A stretch of 64,000 nucleotides of DNA from Curtobacterium sp. MCBA15_012 (GTDB lineage Bacteria; Actinomycetota; Actinomycetes; Actinomycetales; Microbacteriaceae): NCBI RefSeq assembly GCF_001864935.2, contig NZ_CP126267.1:2666001-2730000 (forward strand), written 5' to 3'. The translations under genes were made by a program, and so were the position numbers. The notes beneath the pieces were generated by a model, which saw only the letters and a list, made by a program, of their open reading frames with translations, did no database searches and was not told the origin of the DNA. Shown one piece after another: positions 34,201 through 42,741 of this stretch. Every line of letters begins with the position of its first letter. Positions within the stretch are counted from its first letter, which is position 1.

Positions 34201-34253
34201 GGGACGGACGGGAGGCGCGGCACCCGTCGTGCGCCGCGCCTCCCGTTCGTCCC
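34201..34253. terminator. Dispersed hairpin terminator, copy 4
   Basis: Arms of 20 bases with one G-T-type mismatch (34201-34220 / 34234-34253) around a 13-nt loop, containing the shared GACGGGAGGCGCGG sequence. It lies between two convergent genes. Confidence 0.78.
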
Positions 34254-34272
34254 GACCCGGCTCAGCGGCCGG

Positions 34273-35226
34273 TCACAGCTCCAGGACGAGGCGCGGGCAC
34301 CCGCGCCGGGCACGGGAGACGCAGACCATCATGGTGCGGTCGTCGGCCTGCTCCTCCGGGCTGAGCACGGTGTCGCGGTGCTCGACCGCGCCCTCGAGCA
34401 CCGGGGTCTCGCAGGTGCCGCACGTGCCCTCGCGGCACGAGGACAGGACGAACGCGCCGGCCTCCTCGGCGACCTCGAGCAGGGTGCGGTCGGCCGGGAC
34501 CGTCACGGTGACGCCGGTCACGGTCAGCTCGACCTCGAACGGCTCGCCCGGGGCGTCGACGGCGTCCGCCGGTTCGAAGCGCTCGACCCGGACGCTGCCG
34601 GCCGGCCAGTGCGCGGCCGCGGCCTCGACGGCGTCCATCAGTGCCCGCGGGCCGCAGCAGTACACGACGGCGTCCCGCGGCTCGGCGAGGAGCGCGGGGA
34701 CGTCGAGCCGGACGCCCTCGTCCGCCGCGGCCACGGTGACCCGGTCGGGGTGCGCGGCGACGAGGTCGTCGACGAAGGCCATCCGGTCGCGGGTGCGGCC
34801 CGCGTAGTGGAGCTCCCACGGCGTCCCGGAACGCTCGGCGGCGTCGATCATCGCGGCGAGCGGCGTGATGCCGATGCCCCCGGCGACGAACACGGCGGGG
34901 CGGCCGGGGTCGAACCCGAAGTGGTTGCGCGGCCCACCGACGAGCACCTCGGTCCCGACCGCGAGCGCGTCGTGCACGGCCGCCGATCCGCCGCGGCCGT
35001 CGGGTTCCCGGAGGACCGCGATCCGCCAGTGCCCCGCGCGGGTGGCCCCGACGAGCGAGTACTGCCGCTCGGTGCCCGGCGTGACCTCGAGGTCGAGGTG
35101 CGCCCCGGGCTCCCAGTCGGGCAGCGGGGTGTCCCCCGTGGCCGCGAGGTCGAGCGCGACGACGTCGGTCGCGACCTCGCGGCGTGCGGCGACGCGCAGC
35201 CGCAGGCGCTCGGGGACGGCGGTCAC
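34273..35226 (-). CDS. Phthalate/vanillate dioxygenase-type reductase (FMN/FAD plus [2Fe-2S])
   Basis: 317 aa, GTG start overlapping the regulator gene by 4 bp. Flavin domain marks: RQYSLVGA; NAD domain VFVAGGIGITPLAAMIDAAE and VVYCCGPRALMDAV. The C-terminal plant-type ferredoxin has C-x4-C-x2-C (SSCREGTCGTCETP) and the last Cys in MMVCVSRA. This layout fits the reductase of Rieske-oxygenase systems (VanB/PdR type) passing electrons from NAD(P)H. No oxygenase is encoded nearby, so its partner is elsewhere or it serves another acceptor in the block. Confidence 0.9.
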   Translation of the reverse strand: MTAVPERLRLRVAARREVATDVVALDLAATGDTPLPDWEPGAHLDLEVTPGTERQYSLVGATRAGHWRIAVLREPDGRGGSAAVHDALAVGTEVLVGGPRNHFGFDPGRPAVFVAGGIGITPLAAMIDAAERSGTPWELHYAGRTRDRMAFVDDLVAAHPDRVTVAAADEGVRLDVPALLAEPRDAVVYCCGPRALMDAVEAAAAHWPAGSVRVERFEPADAVDAPGEPFEVELTVTGVTVTVPADRTLLEVAEEAGAFVLSSCREGTCGTCETPVLEGAVEHRDTVLSPEEQADDRTMMVCVSRARRGCPRLVLEL

Positions 35227-35906
35227 GCGACACCCCCGACCCGCGGGGTCTCCTTGACCACGAGCATGTGGAAGCGTCCGCCGTCGGCGCTGCACCAGCG
35301 GTGTGCGGTGCCGCCCCGGTGGTAGACGGAGTCACCTGGCCCGAGGCGGATCGGCTCCTGGCCGCGCAGGTCGAGCAGCACGTGGCCGGAGAGCACGGTG
35401 AGGAACTCGTCCTCGCCGTGCTCGAAGTACTCGCCGAGGTCGGTGTGCTCGCCGGTCCACTCGAGCGGCTCGAAGGCGTGCGGTCCGGCGTGCACGAGGA
35501 GCCGCGCCTCGCCGTCGGAGGAGGGTCCGCGAGCACCCTCCCCGGCCCGCAGCACCTCGGGCGCACCGCCGTCGTGGCCGCCGTGCTCCGGGGCACCGGC
35601 GGCGAGCAGTGCGACCTGGGTCGTGCCGAGCGCCGCCGCGATCTTCTCGAGCGAGACCATGCTCGCCCGGGAGTGCCCGCGTTCGACCTGGCTGAGGAAG
35701 GGGTGCGACAAGCCGGTGGCGGCGGCGACCTGCACGAGGGTCAGGCCCGCGGCCCGGCGCCGGGCGCGGATCTGCTCGCCGATCCGACGGGTCTGCGCGT
35801 CGACGACCCGGTCGGCGTCGGGACGGGAGTCGGTGCCCGCCCCGTCGGCGGTGGTGTCGGTGCTCGCCCCGTCGGCGGTCATGCTGGTGCGGGTCCCCGG
35901 GCTCAC
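35223..35906 (-). CDS. XRE-type regulator with C-terminal cupin domain
   Basis: 227 aa from GTG 35906 with AGGAG 7 nt upstream. N-terminal 50 aa are Asp/Gly/Thr-rich. The HTH spans about 60-115: IGEQIRARRRAAGLTLVQVAAATGLSHPFLSQVERGHSRASMVSLEKIAAALG. The C-terminal cupin (HGEDEFLTVLSGHVLLDLRGQEPIRLGPGDSVYHRGGTAHRW) probably binds the inducer. It is divergent from the catabolic operon at 36050 with a 19-bp palindrome between them, so it is the likely local regulator of the whole block. Confidence 0.88.
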   Translation of the reverse strand: MSPGTRTSMTADGASTDTTADGAGTDSRPDADRVVDAQTRRIGEQIRARRRAAGLTLVQVAAATGLSHPFLSQVERGHSRASMVSLEKIAAALGTTQVALLAAGAPEHGGHDGGAPEVLRAGEGARGPSSDGEARLLVHAGPHAFEPLEWTGEHTDLGEYFEHGEDEFLTVLSGHVLLDLRGQEPIRLGPGDSVYHRGGTAHRWCSADGGRFHMLVVKETPRVGGVA

Positions 35907-35967
35907 GCGTGCTCCTGTCGTTCCGGTTCGTTCCGGTCCGGGACGGCTGTCACACACGGCAACCGCC

Positions 35968-36001
35968 GCGAAACGTGAGGGAAACAGAGCCGCCCTAGCA
36001 T
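35968..36001 (+). promoter_or_regulatory. GAAACA-N9-TAGCAT element of catabolic operon
   Basis: GAAACA (35981-35986), 9 nt, TAGCAT (35996-36001). A second GAAAC lies 11 bp upstream (35970), one helical turn away. TAGCAT as -10 would place the transcription start at the palindrome that begins at 36007. Confidence 0.5.
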
Positions 36002-36006
36002 CGGAG

Positions 36007-36025
36007 ATGTTGATGCGATCAACAT
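36007..36025. promoter_or_regulatory. 19-bp palindromic operator ATGTTGAT-GCG-ATCAACAT
   Basis: Perfect 8-bp arms (36007-36014 / 36018-36025) around GCG, AT-rich in GC-rich surroundings, at the presumed +1 of the operon starting at 36050 and within the divergent region of the XRE-cupin regulator. Very probably the operator of that regulator. Confidence 0.75.
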
Positions 36026-36049
36026 TCTCACACTTCCCCGGGAGGCGCC

Positions 36050-37390
36050 ATGGGCTCGACAGCACCACGACCGGTCGCCCTGCTGCGGGACGCCCTGCTG
36101 GCCGACGGACACCGCGTCGACGTCGCGATCGCAGGCGACACGGTCGTGGCCGTCGCCCCGGCGGGCAGCCTCCACGCCCTCGCCGAGGACACGCTCGACC
36201 TCGGCGGACGGCTGCTCCTCACCGCTCCCGCCGAGCCGCACGCGCACCTCGACAAGGCCCTCAGTGCCGACGTGATCCGGCCGCCGCTCGGGGACCTCGG
36301 TGCCGCGATCGCCTCGTGGTCGGCGCACGCCACGACCATGACCGTGGACGAGATCGCCGACCGGGCGCGCACCGCCGCCCTGGCCCTGCTCGCCGCCGGG
36401 ACCACCGCCGTCCGCAGCCACGTCGACGTCCTGAGCGGTCGCCGCACGGCCGACGACGCCCCCGCGTCCACCGAGTCCGCCGTGCGCGGTGCACGGGCGC
36501 TCGTCCGGGTCCGCGACGAGCTCGCCGGGCTCGTGGACATCGAGCTCGTCGCCCTGGCCGGACCGCTCGCGCCCGACCACCACGTCGAGGCCGTCCTGGC
36601 CTGCGGCGTCGACCTGGTCGGCGGCGCGCCGCACCTGGCGGCGGACCCGCTCGCCGACGTGGACCGGCTGCTCGCGCTGGCCGACCGGCACGGCGTCGGG
36701 GTCGACCTGCACACCGACGAGAACCTCGACGGCCCGCTCACGCTCGACCACTTCGCCCGCGCGGTCAGCGCACGCCGGGGTGCCCACGCCGGCACGGGCG
36801 AGCGCGACGGCAGGACCTGGACCGCCGGCCACTGCGTGCGGCTCGGCACCCTGGGCCCCGAGCGTCTGGCCGAGGTCGTCACCGACGTCGCCGCCGCCGA
36901 CCTCGGGATCGTGACGCTGCCGATCACGAACCTCTACCTGCAGGGCTGGCAGCACCCGGTGTCCACGCCCCGCGGACTGACCGCGATCCAGGCCCTCACT
37001 GCGGCCGGGGTCCGCGTGGCCGCCGGCGCCGACAACGTCCGCGACCCGTTCAACCCGGTGGGCCGCAGCGACGCGCTCGAGACGGCGTCCCTCCTCGTGA
37101 CCGCGGGCCACGTGACGCCGGACCAGGCGTACGCGATGGTGAGCGACACCGCCCGGAGCGTGATGGGCCTCCCGGCCGCCGGTCCCGTCCCCGGACGGCG
37201 AGCCGACCTGCTGGCGGTCGCCGCGACCAGCGTCACCGACGCCGTCGCGAACGCGCCGGCGGACCGCATCGTCCTGTCCCGTGGGCGACTCGTCGCCCGC
37301 ACCGAGGTGCACACCACGATCGCCGCTCCCGCGTCCGCGGCCGCACCCGCGTCCGCGGCCGCACCGACACCGGCAGCCGTGCCGGCCTGA
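36050..37390 (+). CDS. Cytosine-deaminase-like amidohydrolase
   Basis: 446 aa with GGGAGG 5 nt before ATG. Motifs: LTAPAEPHAHLDKALS (His pair of the HxH motif), VDLHTDENLDGP (strand-5 His with catalytic Glu), TAGHCVRLG (His), and AGADNVRDPFNPVG (Asp). These match the CodA branch of amidohydrolases that attack cyclic amidines such as cytosine, isocytosine or creatinine-like rings. The C-terminus has an Ala/Pro-rich tail with a duplicated ASAAAP. It is first in the operon with an importer and so probably performs the first or an early intracellular step. Confidence 0.87.
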   Translation: MGSTAPRPVALLRDALLADGHRVDVAIAGDTVVAVAPAGSLHALAEDTLDLGGRLLLTAPAEPHAHLDKALSADVIRPPLGDLGAAIASWSAHATTMTVDEIADRARTAALALLAAGTTAVRSHVDVLSGRRTADDAPASTESAVRGARALVRVRDELAGLVDIELVALAGPLAPDHHVEAVLACGVDLVGGAPHLAADPLADVDRLLALADRHGVGVDLHTDENLDGPLTLDHFARAVSARRGAHAGTGERDGRTWTAGHCVRLGTLGPERLAEVVTDVAAADLGIVTLPITNLYLQGWQHPVSTPRGLTAIQALTAAGVRVAAGADNVRDPFNPVGRSDALETASLLVTAGHVTPDQAYAMVSDTARSVMGLPAAGPVPGRRADLLAVAATSVTDAVANAPADRIVLSRGRLVARTEVHTTIAAPASAAAPASAAAPTPAAVPA

Positions 37391-37459
37391 CCGCGCACGG
37401 CACCGCGCCGCGCACCCACCCGACCCGACCCCGCCCCCGCGCCCCACCGAGAACCCGAG

Positions 37460-38233
37460 GTGACCGTGACCACCACCGCCCCACCGCCCGTCACCGCGAC
37501 GGACACCCTGCTCGACTTCCGCGACGTCGAGATGACCTTCCCGAACGGCACGGTCGCGCTGCAGGGCGTCGACCTGACCGTCGACCGCGGCCAGTTCGTG
37601 TCCGTCGTCGGTCCCTCCGGCTGCGGCAAGTCGACCCTGCTCCGCATCGCCTCCGGCCTCGAGTCGGCGTCCCACGGCACGGCCGGCGTGGCGACCGACC
37701 GGATCGGGTACGTGTTCCAGGACGCCACGCTCCTGCCGTGGCGCTCGGTGCAGGGCAACGTCGAGCTGCTCGCCGAGCTCGGACACGTGCCGAGGGCCGA
37801 GCGGGCCGCGAAGGCCGCCCGGGCCATCGACCTCGTCGGACTGAACGGCTTCGAGTCGAACCTGCCGAAGCAGCTGTCGGGCGGCATGCGGATGCGCGTC
37901 TCGCTCGCCCGGTCGCTCACGCTCGACCCGGAGCTGTTCCTGTTCGACGAACCGTTCGGCGCCCTCGACGAGATCACCCGCGAGCGCCTCAACGACGAAC
38001 TCCTCCGGCTGTTCGTGGAGCAGCGGTTCGCCGGCCTGTTCATCACCCACTCGGTCTCCGAGGCGGTCTACCTGTCCACCGAGGTCATCGTGATGTCCGG
38101 TCGTCCCGGCAGCATCGTCGGCCGGTTCGACGTCCCGTTCCCGATGCCCCGCGACCCCGACATCCGCTTCACCCCCGAGTTCGCCGAACTGGTCGGCGAG
38201 GTCTCGCACGCGCTCCGGGAAGGACACCGCTGA
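37460..38233 (+). CDS. ABC importer ATPase (SsuB/TauB/ThiZ type)
   Basis: 257 aa, GTG start. Walker A GPSGCGKST, signature LSGGMRMR, Walker B LFLFDEPFGALDEITRE and the H-loop ITHSVSEAVYL are complete. It energises uptake by the permease at 38233, whose start overlaps its stop. Family members serve sulfonates, nitrate, or pyrimidine precursors; the neighbouring hydrolases favour an N-heterocycle. Confidence 0.93.
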   Translation: MTVTTTAPPPVTATDTLLDFRDVEMTFPNGTVALQGVDLTVDRGQFVSVVGPSGCGKSTLLRIASGLESASHGTAGVATDRIGYVFQDATLLPWRSVQGNVELLAELGHVPRAERAAKAARAIDLVGLNGFESNLPKQLSGGMRMRVSLARSLTLDPELFLFDEPFGALDEITRERLNDELLRLFVEQRFAGLFITHSVSEAVYLSTEVIVMSGRPGSIVGRFDVPFPMPRDPDIRFTPEFAELVGEVSHALREGHR

Positions 38234-39102
38234 TGGTCACCCTGCAGGAGGTCTCCGAGGCCCGCGCCGTCCGCGCGGCAGCCCGGCGCGGCGCCGCTCG
38301 CCCGCGTCGCACCGCCACGTGGTGGCCGCCGCTCGTCGTCCTCGCCGTGCTCGTCGGCATCTGGTACGCGGCTGCGGCCTACTACGACCACGTCCGGGGA
38401 CTGGCGTTCCTGGTGCCGTACCCGCACCTCGTGGCGAAGGCGATCGTCGCGCCGACGATGCCGGACGGGTCGCCGTCGACGTTCGGCTCCGACCTGTGGT
38501 CCGCCCTCGGCCGCACCACCGTGGTGTCGCTCGTCGGGCTCGGCGTCGCGATCGTGATCGGCGTCGCCTGGGCGATGGCGATGGCGCAGGCGAAGTGGCT
38601 CGAGCGCTCGCTCTACCCGTACGCCGTGGTGCTGCAGTGCGTGCCGATCCTGGCGCTCGTCCCGCTCATCGGCGCCCTGTTCGGCTACGAGTTCGCCAGC
38701 CGGGTCATCGTCACCGTGATGATCGCGCTGTTCCCGATGGTGTCGAACACGCTGTTCGGCCTGCAGTCCGCCGACCGGGCGCAGCGGGAGCTGTTCCGCC
38801 TGCAGCAGGCCGGCCGGTTCGCCCAGCTCGTGAAGCTGCAGGTCCCGGCCGCCCTGCCGTCGATCTTCGTCGGCCTGCGCACCTCCGCGGGTCTGAGCGT
38901 CATCGGCGCGATCGTCGGCGACCAGTTCTTCCAACGCGGCAACCCCGGTCTCGGCGTCCTCATCCAGGTCACCGCCTCGCGGCTGATGGGCCCGGAGCTC
39001 TACGCGACCATCATCATCGCCTCGCTCTACGGCGTCGCCGTCTTCCTCGTGTTCGGGCTGGTCGGCCGCCTCGCGGTCGGTCGGTGGCACGACTTCAGCT
39101 GA
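38233..39102 (+). CDS. ABC importer permease (SsuC/ThiX type)
   Basis: 289 aa with about six membrane helices. The inner-membrane-component motif appears as ELFRLQQAGRFAQLVKLQVPAALPSIFVGLR (EAA loop). N-terminus is basic (RAVRAAARRGAARPRRT). It overlaps the ATPase stop by 1 nt (TGATG). The 99-nt gap to the binding-protein gene is CCCCACCC-rich and has no hairpin, so all three are likely one transcript. Confidence 0.92.
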   Translation: MVTLQEVSEARAVRAAARRGAARPRRTATWWPPLVVLAVLVGIWYAAAAYYDHVRGLAFLVPYPHLVAKAIVAPTMPDGSPSTFGSDLWSALGRTTVVSLVGLGVAIVIGVAWAMAMAQAKWLERSLYPYAVVLQCVPILALVPLIGALFGYEFASRVIVTVMIALFPMVSNTLFGLQSADRAQRELFRLQQAGRFAQLVKLQVPAALPSIFVGLRTSAGLSVIGAIVGDQFFQRGNPGLGVLIQVTASRLMGPELYATIIIASLYGVAVFLVFGLVGRLAVGRWHDFS

Positions 39103-39201
39103 CCGACCCACGGTCCCCCGCTCCGCCCGCGGAGCACCTGCCCCACCCCTGCCCCACCCGACCCCCAGCACCACGAGACCCGCACCACGAACGGAGCCTC
39201 C

Positions 39202-40386
39202 ATGCGCACCACCACCCGACTCGGCGTCGCGACCGCCGCCCTCGCCGCGACCGCCATCGCCCTCACCGGGTGCGCCGCCGGCTCGTCCGGCAGCAGCACG
39301 AGCACCGCCAGCGCGAAGGCCGCCACCGGCCCCGCCGTCGACCTGTCCTCCGCCTGCCCCGCGAAGATCGTCGTGCAGACCGACTGGAACCCCGAGGGCG
39401 AGCACGGGCACCTGTACGAGATGCTCGGGCCGAACCCGACGATCGACGCCTCCGGCAAGACCGTGACGGGCGACCTGTACGCCAACGGGAAGTCGACGGG
39501 CGTGCAGCTCGAGATCCGCGCCGGCGGCCCGGCGATCGGCTACACCAAGGTCGCCTCGCAGATGTACCAGGACAAGTCGATCACCCTCGGCTACATGTCG
39601 ACGGACGAGCAGGTGCAGTTCTCCGGCAACCTGCCCACCACGGCCGTCTTCGCCGAGAACGACCAGTCCCCGATGTCGATCATGTGGGACCCGGCGACGT
39701 ACCCGAAGGTCGACAGCATCGCGAGCCTCGGCAAGGCGCTCGAGAAGGACGGCGGCGTCGTCCGCTACTTCAACGGTGCCGCGTACATGACCTACCTCGA
39801 GCAGTCCGGCGTCCTGCCGAAGAGCGTCCTCGACGGCAGCTACGACGGCACCCCGGCGAAGTTCGTCTCCGCGGGCGGCAAGGACGCCCAGCAGGGCTTC
39901 GCGACCGCCGAGCCGTACATCTACCAGAACCAGGTCGCGGCCTGGGGCAAGAAGGTCGACTACGCGCTCGTCTCGAGCACCGGCTGGAACCCCTACCCCG
40001 AGGCGATGAGCGTCCGGACCGGCGACCTGGCGAAGCTGACGCCGTGCCTCAAGGCGCTCGTGCCCGTCATGCAGCAGGCGGACGTCGACTACCTGAAGGC
40101 CCCGCAGGCCACGAACGACCTCATCACGAAGCTCGTGCAGCAGTACAACAACGGCTGGACGTACGACGCGAAGGTCGGCGCGTTCGCGGCGAGCCAGATG
40201 GTGAAGCTCGGGCTCGCGAAGGACACCGACGGCTACATCGGCTCGATGGACGAGCAGCGCATGCAGGACTTCATCGCGAAGGCGACCCCCGTCTTCGCCG
40301 GTACCGGTGACGTGAAGAGCGACCTGAAGCCGTCCGACCTGTACACGAACGAGTTCCTCGACAAGACGATCGGGCTCGGCGACTGA
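39202..40386 (+). CDS. ABC importer substrate-binding lipoprotein (NMT1/THI5-like)
   Basis: 394 aa with GGAG 7 nt upstream. Lipobox IALTGC, C24. The start of the mature domain, KIVVQTDWNPEGEHGHLYEMLG, matches the NMT1/THI5/SsuA-type binding-protein fold (cf. ThiY: W-x-P-x-x-E-H). It is longer than ThiY and has several aromatic positions in the cleft region (TGWNPYPEAM, QYNNGWTYD). It determines what this pathway eats; a thiamine-pyrimidine-like or ureide ligand is possible but unproven. Hairpin copy 5 lies 42 nt after its stop. Confidence 0.9.
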   Translation: MRTTTRLGVATAALAATAIALTGCAAGSSGSSTSTASAKAATGPAVDLSSACPAKIVVQTDWNPEGEHGHLYEMLGPNPTIDASGKTVTGDLYANGKSTGVQLEIRAGGPAIGYTKVASQMYQDKSITLGYMSTDEQVQFSGNLPTTAVFAENDQSPMSIMWDPATYPKVDSIASLGKALEKDGGVVRYFNGAAYMTYLEQSGVLPKSVLDGSYDGTPAKFVSAGGKDAQQGFATAEPYIYQNQVAAWGKKVDYALVSSTGWNPYPEAMSVRTGDLAKLTPCLKALVPVMQQADVDYLKAPQATNDLITKLVQQYNNGWTYDAKVGAFAASQMVKLGLAKDTDGYIGSMDEQRMQDFIAKATPVFAGTGDVKSDLKPSDLYTNEFLDKTIGLGD

Positions 40387-40428
40387 CGCGGGTCGGCCGA
40401 GCCGACCGCACGGAGCCGACCGACTGCC

Positions 40429-40470
40429 GGACGGGAGGCGCGGAGCACGCCCGCCCCGCGCCTCCCGTCC
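40429..40470 (+). terminator. Dispersed hairpin terminator, copy 5
   Basis: Perfect 15-bp arms (40429-40443 / 40456-40470). It lies within the catabolic block between the importer and the FAD oxidase, so the second half of the block may have its own promoter or depend on read-through. Confidence 0.75.
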
Positions 40471-40505
40471 GCCGTTCCCGCACCACCCACCCCACAGGAG
40501 TGAGC

Positions 40506-41891
40506 ATGACCACCGTCACCCCCGCCTCCACCACCGTCTCCCCCGCCGCCCTGGCGGCGCTCCACGCCGACCTCGTCGCGCTCCTCGGCGAGCGCGGCGT
40601 GAGCGCCGACGAACGCACCCGCACCCGCGCCTCCGTCGACGAGGCGACCATGAGCCCGATCCTCAGCGCCCAGCTGCCCCTCGGCCTGGCCGACCTGGTC
40701 GCGTACCCGGCGTCGGCCGACGACGTCGCCGCCACCCTGCGGGCGGCCGTCCGGCACGGCGTCCCCGTCACCACCCGCGGCAAGGGCACCGGCAACTACG
40801 GACAGGGCATCCCGCTGCACGGCGGGCTCGTGCTCGACACCTCGCGGGCCCGCGCCGTCGTCGAGGTCGGCGACGGCTGGGTCACGGCCGAGGCCGGCGC
40901 GTCCATGGTCGCGCTCGAGCAGGCCGCGGCGGCCACCGGGCAGCAGCTCTGGATGTACCCCTCGACCGCGCAGTCCACGATCGGCGGGTTCCTGTCCGGC
41001 GGCTCCGGCGGTACGGGGTCGATCGCGCACGGCTCGAACTGGCAGGGCTTCGTCACCGCGCTCGACGTCGCGCTCCCGGGCTCGGACGAGCTGCTGCACG
41101 TCGAGGGCGACGAGGCGCAGCCCTTCGTGCACACGTACGGCACGGCCGGGGTCATCGCACGGGCGACCGTCCGGCTCGAGCCGCTGCAGGAGTGGCGTGC
41201 CGTGTACGCGGCGTTCCCGACGTTCGAGCACGCGCTCGTCGCCGTGCGGACGCTCCGCGGACTCGACCCGGTGCCGCGGCTCGTCAGCGCCGACCGGCCC
41301 GAGGTCGCGGCGGCCCTGCCGTCGGACGCCGCGATCCCGGACGACCGTGCGAGCCTGCGCGCGATCATCGACGACGCCGTGCTCGACCAGGCCAGAGAGC
41401 TCATCGAGCTCGCCGGCGGGACCGTCGAGGACGTCCGCGAAGGCCTGCAGCAGACCACCAAGGTGTCGATGCTGTCGTACAACCACCCGATCTGGTGGCT
41501 CAAGCGGAACACCCCCGACACCGAGTACTTCCACGTCGAGGTCGGCGGTGAGGCGCTGATCGACCGGATCGCCGAGGTCGAGGCGGTGTACCCGGGCGGC
41601 ATGCTCCACATCGAGGCGGCCCACGTCGGTCCGATCGGCATGCTCACGGCGCCGTACACCGGGGCGGAGGACGTCTACGCGGGCTACCCGGTGCTCCGCG
41701 AGCTGGGCGTCCGGGTGCACAGCCCGCACCAGTACTACGTCGACCACGGCGTGGAGGAGCTCGTGGCGCTCAAGCAGCGAACCGACCCCGAGGGGCTGCT
41801 CAACCCGGGCCACGTGATCGACCCGTCGCTCGTGGTCAGCGGGGGCTCGACCGCCTCCGCGCAGCCGGTCGTCCCGGGGTTCGGCAAGTGA
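40506..41891 (+). CDS. FAD-linked oxidase/dehydrogenase (PCMH type)
   Basis: 461 aa. ATG 40506 chosen over GTG 40500 for its 5-nt distance to AGGAG. The PCMH-type FAD domain has VPVTTRGKGTGNYGQGIPLHGGLVLDTSR and AQSTIGGFLSGGSGGTGSIAHGSNW. The C-terminal FAD-linked oxidase half ends TDPEGLLNPGHVID. Relatives include glycolate oxidase subunits, D-lactate dehydrogenases and vanillyl-alcohol-type oxidases. There is no obvious covalent-FAD His. In this context it probably dehydrogenates a ring or side-chain intermediate. Confidence 0.87.
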   Translation: MTTVTPASTTVSPAALAALHADLVALLGERGVSADERTRTRASVDEATMSPILSAQLPLGLADLVAYPASADDVAATLRAAVRHGVPVTTRGKGTGNYGQGIPLHGGLVLDTSRARAVVEVGDGWVTAEAGASMVALEQAAAATGQQLWMYPSTAQSTIGGFLSGGSGGTGSIAHGSNWQGFVTALDVALPGSDELLHVEGDEAQPFVHTYGTAGVIARATVRLEPLQEWRAVYAAFPTFEHALVAVRTLRGLDPVPRLVSADRPEVAAALPSDAAIPDDRASLRAIIDDAVLDQARELIELAGGTVEDVREGLQQTTKVSMLSYNHPIWWLKRNTPDTEYFHVEVGGEALIDRIAEVEAVYPGGMLHIEAAHVGPIGMLTAPYTGAEDVYAGYPVLRELGVRVHSPHQYYVDHGVEELVALKQRTDPEGLLNPGHVIDPSLVVSGGSTASAQPVVPGFGK

Positions 41892-42676
41892 GCGGCACGC
41901 GCAGGCTCGCCGAGCTGTCCGGTCCCGCGGTCGCCGCGGGGTTCACGGCGGACACGATCGTCGTGCAGCCCACCGGCGCCGTCGAGCACCACGGACCGCA
42001 CCTGCCGCTGCTCACCGACTTCCTCCTCGCCGACCACATCGGCGGTGCGGCGGTCGAACAGGCCGCGGCGGAGGGCCTCGACGTCTGGCAGCTGCCGACC
42101 CTGGCGTTCACGAAGTCCGACGAGCACAGCTGGGCGCCCGGCACCGTGTGGCTCGACGCGTCGACGATGTTCGAGACGGTCGTGCAGATCGGCCGCGCGG
42201 TCGCCCTCACCGGCGCCGGCACGCTCGTGTTCGCGAACGGCCACGGCGGCAACGTGGCGCTCCTGCAGGTCGCCCTGCGCGAGATCCGGAAGCGGTACGG
42301 CCTGAAGACCTTCCTCATGCCGACCCTCACCCGGGTGCCCGGGCCGGACGGCGAGGACGCCGACGAGCGCGGCCTCGGCATCCACGGCGGCGCTGCGGAG
42401 ACGTCGATGATCCTGCACCTGCGGCCGGACCTGGTCGACACCACCCTCGCCGAGCGGTGGGTCCCCGACCACCTCGCCGACTTCGAGAAGATCGCGTTCA
42501 ACGGTGGCCCGGTGTCGTTCGGGTGGCTGTCGGACGACTTCGGACCGGCCGGCGTGGTCGGGGACGCGAGCCGCGCCTCCGCCTCGTACGGCGCCGCGCT
42601 GTGGGAGCACTCCCTGGCCGAGGCGGTCGCGTCGCTGCACGAGATCGCCCGGTTCGACCCCGCGCCGCCGGCCTGA
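41888..42676 (+). CDS. Creatininase-family amidohydrolase
   Basis: 262 aa, GTG overlapping the oxidase stop by 4 bp. Metal-site motifs: QPTGAVEHHGPHLPLLTDF (Glu and His), GTLVFANGHGGNVALLQVALRE (NGHGGN) and GIHGGAAETSMILHL (GxHAG/AxETS). Family members open cyclic amides (creatinine, FAPy-type formamides, mycofactocin peptide). It is the probable ring-opening amidase of the pathway. Length is normal. Confidence 0.9.
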   Translation: MSGTRRLAELSGPAVAAGFTADTIVVQPTGAVEHHGPHLPLLTDFLLADHIGGAAVEQAAAEGLDVWQLPTLAFTKSDEHSWAPGTVWLDASTMFETVVQIGRAVALTGAGTLVFANGHGGNVALLQVALREIRKRYGLKTFLMPTLTRVPGPDGEDADERGLGIHGGAAETSMILHLRPDLVDTTLAERWVPDHLADFEKIAFNGGPVSFGWLSDDFGPAGVVGDASRASASYGAALWEHSLAEAVASLHEIARFDPAPPA

Positions 42677-42698
42677 GCGCGGCCGTCGCGAGCGCGCC

Positions 42699-42730
42699 GC
42701 ACCACCGCACCACCGCACCACCGCACCACG
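42699..42730. repeat. 8-bp tandem repeat (GCACCACC)4
   Basis: Three exact copies of GCACCACC and a fourth ending in G, between the creatininase and formamidase genes, just upstream of the latter's ribosome site (CGGAG). Confidence 0.8.
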
Positions 42731-42741
42731 ATCGGAGCACC

